23,854 nt of DNA from JBBIOI01 sp037443425 (GTDB lineage Bacteria > Desulfobacterota > BSN033 > UBA1163). The notes under the pieces are model-generated. The model saw only the letters and a program-made list of their open reading frames with translations. It searched no databases and was not told the DNA's origin. Made by a program: the position numbers and the translations under genes. The stretch is from positions 1-23,854 of the forward strand of contig JBBIOI010000047.1 of NCBI GenBank assembly GCA_037443425.1, read 5' to 3'. This document shows, piece after piece, positions 15,164 to 22,855 of the stretch (position 1 is the stretch's first letter; every line of letters begins with the position of its first letter).

Positions 15164-16567
15164 ATGGCAGAAAAAGAGAAAAAAGAAAGAATTCCAAGAC
15201 AGAAGATGCCCGAGCAGGACCCAAAGGTTAGGGCAAAAAATTTTAATGAAGTCCCATTTGGTTATACACCTGAATTGGCACAATTGGAGGCGAGTCGTTG
15301 TCTTCAATGTAAAAAACCGAAATGCGTGGAGGGGTGTCCAGTAGAAATAGATATTCCTGCATTTATTAAACTTATCTACGAGGGAGATTTTATTGGCGCA
15401 GCCCGAAAATTGAAGGAGCGAAACAGCCTACCTGCCATCTGCGGCCGTGTTTGTCCACAGGAGGATCAGTGTGAAAAATATTGCATCGTAGGAAAAAAGG
15501 ATGAACCAGTGGCTATAGGAAGACTTGAGCGCTTTGCCGCTGACTGGGAGAGAGAAAAAGGTGAGATAAAGATACCTGAAAAGGCACCATCAACAGGGAA
15601 GAAGGTAGCTGTTGTGGGCTCAGGCCCTGCTGGTCTAACCGTTGCAGGAGATCTAATACTTAAGGGACATGAAGTAACCATTTTTGAAGCCCTTCACAAA
15701 CCAGGTGGAGTCTTGATTTATGGAATTCCAGAGTTTCGTCTTCCAAAGGCTATTGTTCAGGCAGAGGTTAATTATTTGGAAAGGCTTGGTGTAAAGATAG
15801 AATGCAATTGTGTAATAGGAAGGATTGAAACAGTAGATGAACTTCTTCAGGAATATGATGCAGTCTTTTTAGGATTGGGTGCAGGACTTCCTCAGTTTTT
15901 AGGTATCCCTGGAGAGAACTACTGTGGTATATATTCTGCCAATGAATATCTAACAAGATCCAATTTAATGAAGGCTTATCTCTTTCCAGAATATGATACC
16001 CCTATTGCAAAAGGTAAAAATGTAGCTGTATTTGGCGCAGGCAATGTAGCTATGGATGCAGCCCGAACAGCCTTGAGGTTAGGTGCAGATGTGGTTAGGA
16101 TTGTGTACCGAAGGTCAAGAGAGGAGATGCCAGCACGTATCGAAGAGATTCATCATGCAGAAGAGGAAGGGGTTCAATTCTATCTTTTAACTGCACCAAC
16201 TCGTTTTTTTGGAGATGACAATGGCTGGGTAACAGGGTTTGAATGTATTAAGATGGAGCTTGGAGAACCTGACGAGTCAGGCCGTAGAAGGCCTATTCCA
16301 ATCAAAGGCTCGGAATTTCAACTTGAATGTGATTTAGCAGTAGTTGCAATTGGCACTGGCGCCAATCCATTACTTACTACTACAACACCAGGGCTTGAAT
16401 TAAATAAAAGAGGTTATATAGTTGCAGATCCACAGACTGGAAAAACAAGCAAGGAGGGGGTCTGGGCAGGAGGTGATATTGTAACTGGTTCGGCAACCGT
16501 TATACTTGCTATGGGGGCAGGCAGAAAGGCAGCTAATTCGATCCATGAATACCTGATGAATAAGTAG
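15164..16567 (+). CDS. nfnB: NfnB-type NADP(H)-binding, bifurcating FAD subunit (GltA/SudA family)
   Basis: A 467-aa glutamate-synthase-small-subunit-like flavoprotein. The N-terminal domain holds two [4Fe-4S] sites, from C46, C49, C54, C58 and C93, C97, C103, C107. An FAD Rossmann motif follows (VAVVGSGPAGLTVAGDL), then a second nucleotide-binding motif VAVFGAGNVAMDAARTAL and a C-terminal GGDIVTGSATVILAMGAGRKAA segment that closes over FAD. With NfnA it would couple NADH and reduced ferredoxin to NADPH, or run in reverse to supply reduced ferredoxin. No glutamate synthase large subunit lies nearby, which favours Nfn over GltD. Start ATG 15164 follows AAAGGGGGGAAAG. Confidence 0.93.
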   Translation: MAEKEKKERIPRQKMPEQDPKVRAKNFNEVPFGYTPELAQLEASRCLQCKKPKCVEGCPVEIDIPAFIKLIYEGDFIGAARKLKERNSLPAICGRVCPQEDQCEKYCIVGKKDEPVAIGRLERFAADWEREKGEIKIPEKAPSTGKKVAVVGSGPAGLTVAGDLILKGHEVTIFEALHKPGGVLIYGIPEFRLPKAIVQAEVNYLERLGVKIECNCVIGRIETVDELLQEYDAVFLGLGAGLPQFLGIPGENYCGIYSANEYLTRSNLMKAYLFPEYDTPIAKGKNVAVFGAGNVAMDAARTALRLGADVVRIVYRRSREEMPARIEEIHHAEEEGVQFYLLTAPTRFFGDDNGWVTGFECIKMELGEPDESGRRRPIPIKGSEFQLECDLAVVAIGTGANPLLTTTTPGLELNKRGYIVADPQTGKTSKEGVWAGGDIVTGSATVILAMGAGRKAANSIHEYLMNK

Positions 16568-16667
16568 GTATTCGATAAACATTTCATAGCCCCAAAAATC
16601 AGTTTGCTCAAAAATTTCGGAGAACTCTTTTGAAATTATGATATGAAAAAATTTATTTTTCAATTAC

Positions 16668-16696
16668 TTGAATAAGGAGATTATAAAAGTTATTAT
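16668..16696 (+). promoter_or_regulatory. Candidate promoter upstream of repeat copy 2 / RNA candidate
   Basis: TTGAAT (16668-16673) and TATTAT (16691-16696) are separated by 17 nt. Transcription would begin near 16703, about 35 nt before the closing stem of the RNA candidate. Confidence 0.45.
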
Positions 16697-16736
16697 TTAA
16701 TAAAGATTAAGACTTCAAAAAAGTTTTTTAAAGATT

Positions 16737-16890
16737 GGGGAGGTAGGGTTCAAAACCCTTCGAATGTAGGCTTTTAATGTTTAAATTGCTAACAATCGCT
16801 TAAGAAAACCCCAATTAATTTAAGGGGATTAATCAATAGAGCTAATCTATAAAAGGTATCCGCTCGAAGGCTTTTTCACCCCACCTCCCC
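16737..16890 (+). ncRNA. Candidate structured RNA (leader or small RNA) of unknown class
   Basis: Long-range complementarity brackets the region. GGGGAGGT (16737-16744) pairs with ACCTCCCC (16883-16890), CCTTCGA (16757-16763) with TCGAAGG (16864-16870), and CTTTTA (16771-16776) with TAAAAG (16850-16855), in nested order. Internal hairpins include AGGGTT/AACCCT (16745-16759), which competes with the second stem, and CCCC/GGGG (16809-16827). The 5' half is repeat copy 2. It matches no RNA family that I recognise; SRP RNA, tmRNA and tRNA features are absent. It could be the leader of the mvhD operon or a separate RNA. No clear terminator follows it. Confidence 0.45.
16743..16814 (+). repeat. 72-nt direct repeat, copy 2
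   Basis: Same orientation as copy 1 at 14155-14226, 2588 bp downstream, with 5 differences in 72. The two copies bracket nfnAB and each lies upstream of a redox operon. Only copy 2 is followed by the complementary 3' arm needed for the large fold. Confidence 0.85.
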
Positions 16891-16940
16891 ATTTATGAAA
16901 GAATTTTTAAATAGTTTTTCAGAGGTCTCAGATTAAAAAC

Positions 16941-16967
16941 TTGACAAAATATTTTTATTATTATATT
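16941..16967 (+). promoter_or_regulatory. Candidate promoter of the mvhD-fdh-hdr operon
   Basis: A perfect TTGACA (16941-16946) is followed by TATATT (16962-16967) at a 15-nt spacing, or TATTGA (16964-16969) at 17 nt. Transcription would start near 16975, leaving a leader of only about 25 nt without a Shine-Dalgarno before the mvhD ATG at 17000. Confidence 0.5.
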
Positions 16968-16999
16968 GAATAAAACAAATTAAATTTTTCACAAATAAA

Positions 17000-17434
17000 A
17001 TGGCTGAAGAAAAAGATTTTAAACCAATAATAATTGCATTTTATTGCCACTGGTGAGCTTATGCTGGTGCAGACCTGGCTGGGTCTATGAGATTGAAATA
17101 TTCATCGAATGTTCTCCCTATTCGTGTTATGTGTAGCGGGCGAGTATCACCACATTTTATACTAAAGGCATTTCAGGAGGGGGTTGATGGTGTTCTCATC
17201 GCTGGTTGTCATATCGGTGAATGCCATTATGGAAAGGGTAATTTTATTACAGCCAAAAGAGTTGCAGTAATGAAGGAACTTATTAAATTTATTGGAATCT
17301 CACCAAATCGTTTAAGACTTGAATGGATTGCTACTTCAGAGGCAAATAAGCTTGCTAAAGTTGTGAATGAATTTACCCAGGAGATTACTGAACTCGGTCC
17401 ATCTCCTTTAAAATCGATAAAATATAAATTTTAA
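17000..17434 (+). CDS. mvhD: MvhD-type [2Fe-2S] electron-transfer subunit, selenoprotein (Sec19)
   Basis: Delta subunit that links an electron-donating enzyme to HdrA. It is 144 aa when UGA 17054-17056 is read as Sec. From ATG 17000 the protein reads IIIAFYCHW-U-AYAGADLAGS, matching the MvhD pattern CxWC-x-YAGADLAG with Sec in place of the second Cys. The rest is canonical (RVMCSGRVSP, GVLIAGCHIGECHYGKGN, with C45, C70 and C75). A start at 17087 would delete the conserved N-terminus. A 5-bp hairpin beginning 14 nt after the UGA is the candidate SECIS. There is no clear Shine-Dalgarno. It heads the operon containing fdhA and hdrABC, so its donor here is probably formate dehydrogenase rather than a hydrogenase. 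Confidence 0.92.
17071..17086 (+). promoter_or_regulatory. Candidate SECIS hairpin in mvhD
   Basis: AGACC (17071-17075) pairs with GGTCT (17082-17086) around the loop TGGCTG. It starts 14 nt after the UGA and has GG in the apical loop. Confidence 0.55.
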
Positions 17435-17444
17435 AAATATAAAT

Positions 17445-18251
17445 ATGGAAAAAACAAAAAAGAAGATGTCAAAATTGCTTGATGAAAACATGGTTTCCGG
17501 CATATTGGCTTTAAAATTGAACCATGGCCATCCGATACCTTTTCTTTTTACTAAATCAAGTGAATTGGAAGAGTGGGTTTGTGATGAATCTGTGCGTTAT
17601 CCTCTTACTAAGATTTTAATTAAAATTTCTCAAAAATATCCAGATAAAACAATTGGGATTGTAGTAAGAGGATGTGAGGAGAGATCCCTTGTTGAACTTT
17701 TTAAAAATTATCAACTTCAAAAGGATAAGGTTGTAATCATTGGGATTCCATGTTCTCAAAATCTTGCAAACCAGTGTAGATGTGAAAAGCCATTTCCATC
17801 TAATGTTGAAGAGGGAGAATTGGCAAAACCTGTAATAGACTATTCAGATATAGAAGAGGTAGAAAAATTATCCGAGCAGGAACGTTTCACATATTGGATG
17901 AGTCAATTTGGAAAATGTATAAAATGCTATGGGTGTCGAAATATATGTCCTGTATGTTTCTGTACGAGTTGTACACTGGAAGATGAAAACTTAATCAAAC
18001 CTGGTGGTATGCCACCAGAAATACCAATTTTTCACTTACATAAGGCATATCATATGGCAGATAGATGTATAGACTGCGGTCTTTGTGAAGAGGCATGTCC
18101 AATGGGAATTCCAGTGAGAAGGATCTACCGGAAAGTGAAGAAAACTGTTAAGGATCTTTTCGACTATATTCCCGGGGAAAAAGATGAAGAAAGAGGACCT
18201 TTAGAATTTTTAGGAGATGGAAGCTATGAGCTTCCAGAGGCTGGAAAGTAG
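17445..18251 (+). CDS. FrhB/FdhB-like iron-sulfur protein of the formate dehydrogenase-Hdr complex
   Basis: A 268-aa ferredoxin-domain protein. The N-terminal ~150 residues resemble the coenzyme F420 hydrogenase/dehydrogenase beta-type domain (MVSGILALKL, IGIVVRGCEERSL, VVIIGIPC). The C-terminal part has a Cys-dense region KCIKCYGCRNICPVCFCTSC (C158, C161, C164, C168, C171, C173, C176) and a ferredoxin motif RCIDCGLCEEACPMGIP (C208, C211, C214, C218). It would pass electrons from FdhA towards MvhD/HdrA. It lies 10 nt after mvhD and 11 nt before fdhA. Whether it binds flavin or F420 cannot be decided here. The ATG at 17466 is an alternative start, and neither has a strong ribosome site. Confidence 0.8.
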   Translation: MEKTKKKMSKLLDENMVSGILALKLNHGHPIPFLFTKSSELEEWVCDESVRYPLTKILIKISQKYPDKTIGIVVRGCEERSLVELFKNYQLQKDKVVIIGIPCSQNLANQCRCEKPFPSNVEEGELAKPVIDYSDIEEVEKLSEQERFTYWMSQFGKCIKCYGCRNICPVCFCTSCTLEDENLIKPGGMPPEIPIFHLHKAYHMADRCIDCGLCEEACPMGIPVRRIYRKVKKTVKDLFDYIPGEKDEERGPLEFLGDGSYELPEAGK

Positions 18252-18262
18252 GTAAGAGATCA

Positions 18263-20317
18263 ATGCTAAATTATGAAACAATTTTAACTACCTGTACTTA
18301 TTGTGGTTGCGGTTGTGGCATTTTATTAGAGGTTTTAAACGGTCAAATCGTTGGAACCCTGCCTCAGAAAGATCATCCTATAAATCAAGGGGGCCTTTGT
18401 ATTAAGGGTTGGAATGTACATCAATTTATCTATGATCAGGGCAGATTGAAAAAACCTCTAATAAAAAGGAATGGAAATTTTGATGAAATTTCATGGGAAG
18501 AGGCAATTGAAGAGGTTGTAATTAGATTAAATAGGATTAAAGAAAAATATGGTCCAGATAGTATATGTGGATTGACATCAGCACGATGTACAAATGAAGA
18601 AAACTATATCTTTCAAAAATGGATGAGGGCAGTTATTGGGACGAATAATGTAGACCATTGTGCACGCCTTTGACATTCATCTACTGTGGCTGGTCTAGCC
18701 AAATCATTTGGAAGTGGAGCAATGACAAATTCAATTCCAGAGCTTGAGGATTCAGATTGCATCCTTGTAACAGGTTCAAACACAACCGAAGCCCACCCGC
18801 TCGTAGCAAGTCGAATCTTAAAAGCTAAACAAAAAGGAGCAACACTTATTGTTATTGATCCAAGAAGAACACAAATTGCACGATATGCTGATATATTCGT
18901 TCGACAGCGATTAGGAACAGATGTGGCCTGGATAAATGGCCTTATGCATATCATCCTTAAAGAAGGGTGGGAAGATAAAGAGTTTATTTCCAAACGGACT
19001 GAAGGGATTGAAGAACTTAAAAAGGAAATAGAAGATTATCCTCCTGAAAGGGTAGAAGAATTAACCGGTATTCCTAAATCAGATTTAATAAAAATTGCAA
19101 AGAGTTACGCTAAAGCTAAAAGGGCCTCAATTGTGTACGCTATGGGTATAACACAACATGTGACAGGAACTGATAATGTTATTTCCCTTGCAAATTTAGC
19201 AATGCTTACAGGAAATATTGGGAGGAGTTCAACAGGTGTAAACCCATTAAGGGGTCAAAATAATGTCCAGGGGGCCTGTGATATGGGGGGGCTTCCAAAT
19301 GTTTATCCAGGATATCAATCTGTTTCTGAGGAAGCAATAGCCAAAAAGTTTGAGGAATCATGGAATGCAAAGCTTTCAAGAAAGCCTGGTTTAACAATTA
19401 TGGAAATGTTTCAAGGCATTGAAGAAGGGAATATAAAAGCTATGTATATTATGGGCGAAAACCCAATGGTGAGCGATCCAGATCTCCACCATGTAGAAGA
19501 TAATCTTAAAAGATTAGAACTTTTGGTTGTTCAAGATATCTTCCTTACGGAAACAGCTAAATTAGCCCATATTGTTTTACCCGGAGTTAGTTTTGCAGAA
19601 AAAGAAGGAACGTTTACTTCCACTGATCGAAGAGTCCAAAGAGTAAGAAGGGCTATTGATCCACTTGGGGAGGCAAAACCTGATCATGAAATTATTTGTA
19701 AGATTGCTAAAAGAATGGGAAGCAATGATTTTGAATATAACTCTGAAGAAGAGATTTTCGAAGAGATTACACGTTTAACTCCTATCTACCAGGGGATCAC
19801 ATATAAAAGGATAGATCAAGAAGGTATTCAATGGCCATGTAGGAACGATGAAGATCCAGGAACTCCATTCCTCCATAAAGATCAATTTTCAAAGGGGAAG
19901 GGAACATTCTTTCCAATTTCATATAGAGAACCAGCAGAAAAGATAGATGAAGAATTTCCTTTCTGGCTTACCACAGGTAGAATAGGGTTTCAGTATCACA
20001 CTCGTACAATGAGTGGAGTATCTCCATCTCTTCAAAAAGAAGCAAAGGAGGGATATATAGAAGTTAATCCCTTGGATGCTCTTCAATTAAACATTGAAGA
20101 GGGAGAAAAGATTAAAGTGATATCAAGGAGAGGAGAAATAGAGATAAAAGTAAAGTTAAGCTTCAATGTTGGAAGAAATGTAGTATTTATACCTTTCCAT
20201 TTTTTTGAAAGTGCTGCCAATGTATTGACAAATACAGCAGTGGATCCTGTTGCCAAAATACCTGAATTAAAAGTTGGTGCGGTCAGGCTGGAAAAGATAG
20301 AAGAGGTGAAACTCTAA
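18263..20317 (+). CDS. fdhA: Formate dehydrogenase catalytic subunit, selenoprotein (Sec137)
   Basis: Molybdo- or tungstopterin formate dehydrogenase, 684 aa when UGA 18671-18673 is read as Sec. The N-terminal [4Fe-4S] site is C11-x2-C14-x3-C18 ... C46 (TCTYCGCGCG, GGLCIKG). The UGA falls exactly at the catalytic position: DHCARL-U-HSSTVAGLAKSFGSGAMTNS, with the conserved His next to Sec. Downstream are MGITQHVTGTDNV, TGNIGRSSTGVNPLRGQNNVQGACDMG and the C-terminal cofactor domain (GRIGFQYHTRTMSG). No signal peptide, so it is cytoplasmic. A SECIS-like hairpin with loop GGTCT starts 13 nt after the UGA. The stop overlaps the hdrA ATG (TAATG). A conventional reading splits the gene into 18263-18673 and 18686-20317. 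Confidence 0.95.
18687..18701 (+). promoter_or_regulatory. Candidate SECIS hairpin in fdhA
   Basis: TGGCT (18687-18691) pairs with AGCCA (18697-18701) around GGTCT. The GGUCU loop resembles the AGGUCU apical loop of the E. coli fdhF SECIS. It starts 13 nt after the UGA. Confidence 0.75.
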
Positions 20318-22308
20318 TGCCGAGAATTGGTGTATTTGTTTGCCATTGAGGAACTAATATAGCGTCCGTGGTTGACGTGAAAAAAGTTGTAGAGAAGGTA
20401 AAGAAGATCCCTGAAGTGGTCTTTGCTACCGATCTACAATATTCTTGTTCTGAGCTTGGTCAAGGAGCTATTAAAGAGGCAATAAAAACATATAATCTGG
20501 ATCGTGTTGTAGTAGCATCTTGTACTCCCAGAATGCATGAAATCACTTTTCAAAAATGCATTGAGGGAGCTGGACTAAACAGATATCTTTTTGAAATGGC
20601 AAACATTCGAGAACAGGTTTCATGGGTAACAATGGATAAACAGGAAGCCACAGATAAAGCACTTCGTTTAACCGAAATGGCAATCTATAAGGCTTTAAAG
20701 CTAAAGCCTCTAATACCGCTTAAATCTCCAGTGGAGAAAAGGGCCTTAGTTATAGGAGGAGGAATCTCTGGAATTCAGGCTGCACTTGATATAAGTCTTG
20801 CTGGGTATAAAGTTACTATTGTTGAAAAACTACCATCCATTGGTGGTCGAATGGCCCAATTGGAGAAGACATTTCCAACACTTGATTGCTCTGCCTGAAT
20901 ACTTACTCCAAGGATGACGGAGTCATCCCAAAATGAAAATATTGAGATACTCACTTATTCAGAAGTGATAGATGTAAAAGGATTTGTCGGAAATTTTGAT
21001 GTAACTATACGTAAAAAACCACGTTATGTTGATATGAGTAAATGTACTGGGTGTGGCCTGTGTATAGAGAAATGTCCTACCAAAGTCCCAAGTGAATGGG
21101 ATCTTGAACTTGGAACAAGAAAGGCTATATATAAACCTTTTGGGCAAGCTGTACCAAATGTTCCTGTGATAGACAGAGAGAACTGCAGATTTTTTATAAG
21201 TGGTAAATGTAAAGTGTGTCAGAAGATCTGCCCTGCTCAAGCAATAGATTATGAGGAGCAGGAGCAAGTGATAAATAAAAAATTTGGTGCAATCGTTGTA
21301 GCAACCGGTTTTACACAGTTTGATCCAAGTGTTTATGGGGAGTATGGCGGAGGAAGGTTTAAAGATGTAATAACAGGATTACACTTAGAAAGAATGCTTG
21401 ATACTTCAGGCCCTACGGGTGGTCATGTTATTCGACCATCAGATCACAGGGAACCTAAAAATATAGTCTTTATACAGTGTGTTGGTTCAAGAGACGAAGC
21501 AAAAGGATATCCCTATTGCTCAAGAATCTGTTGTATGTACACTGCCAAACAAGCGATTCTTCTTAAGGATCATTTTCCAGATACTCAATCGTATATCTTT
21601 TACATAGATATTAGAGCGGGTGGAAAAAACTATGAAGAGTTTGTAAAAAGGGCACAGCGAGAGTATGGGGCTATCTATATAAGAGGGAGGGTTTCCAAGA
21701 TATATGAAAAGGGTGATAAACTAATTGTTCGGGGAATGGATACCCTTACGGGGAAGCAAGTAGAGATTGAAGCAGATCTCGTTGTTTTGGCCACAGCTGT
21801 TGTTCCCCAACCAGATGCAAAGGAATTGGCAAAGATCCTGAATATCCCGCATGACCAATATGGTTTCTACACAGAAGCACATCCGAAACTCCAACCTGTT
21901 GAAAGTGTAACTAAAGGAATTTTTCTCACAGGTTCATGTCAATTTCCGAAGGATATACCTGATTCAGTAGCTACCTCAGGGGCTGCTTCTATTAGGGTAT
22001 GTGAGGTCCTATCAAAAGATGAACTTGTTCTCGACCCTAAAATTGCTGTAATAGATACTGAGATATGCAGTGGATGTTTAAATTGTCTTAAAGTATGTCC
22101 ATTCGATGCTATTGAGAAAAATGAAATAAATGGAAAGGTTGTTGCCCAAGTCATTCCAACTCTCTGTCATGGTTGCGGAAATTGTGCTGCTACGTGCCGG
22201 ACAAAGGCAGTAAATGTTGAGGGTTTTACCGATGATCAAATTTATGCACAAATAGCATCTATATTCGAGGTTTTAAGGAAGGAGAAACTTCTTGAGTTAT
22301 CTGAATAG
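20317..22308 (+). CDS. hdrA: Heterodisulfide reductase subunit A, selenoprotein with two Sec (Sec11 and Sec194)
   Basis: Flavin-bifurcating core of the Hdr complex, 663 aa with both UGAs read as Sec. It starts at ATG 20317, overlapping the fdhA stop by 1 nt: MPRIGVFVCH-U-GTNIASVVDV, where HdrA usually has CHCGTN. The second UGA (20896-20898) gives TLDCSA-U-ILTPRM, where HdrA usually has DCxACILTPKM. FAD motif GGGISGIQAALD at about 147-158. Fe-S sites: KCTGCGLCIEKCP, GKCKVCQKICP, CSGCLNCLKVCP and CHGCGNCAATC, plus the HdrA-type CVGSRDEAKGYPYCSRICC. Each UGA is followed by its own hairpin (20362-20378 and 20912-20928). Read conventionally this gene loses its N-terminus and breaks into 20368-20898 and 20914-22308. 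HdrC follows with a 17-nt overlap. Confidence 0.95.
20362..20378 (+). promoter_or_regulatory. Candidate SECIS hairpin 1 in hdrA
   Basis: GCGTC (20362-20366) pairs with GACGT (20374-20378, one G-U) around CGTGGTT, starting 12 nt after the UGA at 20347-20349. Weaker than the second hdrA hairpin. Confidence 0.5.
20912..20928 (+). promoter_or_regulatory. Candidate SECIS hairpin 2 in hdrA
   Basis: GGATGAC (20912-20918) pairs perfectly with GTCATCC (20922-20928) around GGA, starting 13 nt after the UGA at 20896-20898. Confidence 0.7.
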
Positions 22309-22852
22309 TTCTGATATCCATCTTTTTAGAAACGAAATTTTAAATTTGTGTAAAGAGGATGTTGCCAAATGTATTCAATGTGGAAAATGTTCGGCTGGAT
22401 GTCCAATCTCGCCTGAAATGGATCTACAACCTAATCAGATCATCAGATTAATTCAATTGAATGATCGTGAGACAGTATTACGTTCCGCTACTATCTGGTT
22501 GTGTGCCTCATGTGAAACATGTTCTGTAAGGTGTCCGGAGGATATTGAGATTGCAAAGATAATGGATATTTTAAGAAAATTGTCTTTAGAGGAAAATATC
22601 TTGCCTGGAGAAAAGGATATTGTTAAATTCGATCAAATTTTTCTTGATTCTGTTAAAAAAAGAGGTAGGGTGCATGAATTAGGCCTAGTGATGCAGTACA
22701 ATCTTGCAACAGGTAAGCCACTGAAAGATATTCATCTTGGTCCTATGATGTTCCTGAAAGGGAAGTTATCCCTTTTGGGGCATAGGATTAAAGAACTTGA
22801 GAATATAAAGAAAATATTTCAATCGAGCCGAAGAATTAAATCTCAGGAGTGA
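22292..22852 (+). CDS. hdrC: Heterodisulfide reductase subunit C
   Basis: A 186-aa protein carrying two [4Fe-4S] clusters, from C27, C30, C33, C37 (KCIQCGKCSAGCPIS) and C71, C74, C77, C81 (LCASCETCSVRCPED). It conducts electrons from HdrA to HdrB. It starts at TTG 22292, which follows AAGGAAGGAG at the correct distance. The start overlaps the end of hdrA by 17 nt, so the two are translationally coupled. The size and IEIAKIMDILRK segment after the second cluster are typical of HdrC. Confidence 0.93.
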   Translation: MSYLNSSDIHLFRNEILNLCKEDVAKCIQCGKCSAGCPISPEMDLQPNQIIRLIQLNDRETVLRSATIWLCASCETCSVRCPEDIEIAKIMDILRKLSLEENILPGEKDIVKFDQIFLDSVKKRGRVHELGLVMQYNLATGKPLKDIHLGPMMFLKGKLSLLGHRIKELENIKKIFQSSRRIKSQE

Positions 22853-22855
22853 TTC

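Larger units (their letters stand above)
16568..16999. other. Non-coding stretch between nfnB and mvhD
   Basis: It holds, in order, AT-rich weak hairpins after nfnB without a clear terminator, a promoter (16668-16696), the foldable RNA candidate containing repeat copy 2 (16737-16890), and a second promoter ahead of mvhD (16941-16967). I see no credible protein gene on either strand. Confidence 0.6.

Noticed and set aside
14155..16814. nfnAB as a composite mobile element bounded by the direct repeats
   Set aside because: No transposase or integrase, no terminal inverted repeats and no target duplication are seen. The copies fit leader elements better.
16737..16890. SRP RNA, 6S RNA or tmRNA
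   Set aside because: The GGAAG-type SRP tetraloop region and any tmRNA tag or tRNA-like ends are absent. The fold does not look like the simple 6S rod, though I cannot run a covariance model.
18613..18993. 126-aa minus-strand open frame antisense to fdhA
   Set aside because: It is a shadow of fdhA, with no ribosome site and no recognisable domain. The same applies to the other overlapping minus-strand frames within genes.
18263..22308. Reading fdhA and hdrA as frameshifted or broken pseudogenes
   Set aside because: The frames continue without shift across each TGA, homology is intact on both sides, and each TGA falls on a known Sec or conserved Cys position with a hairpin behind it.
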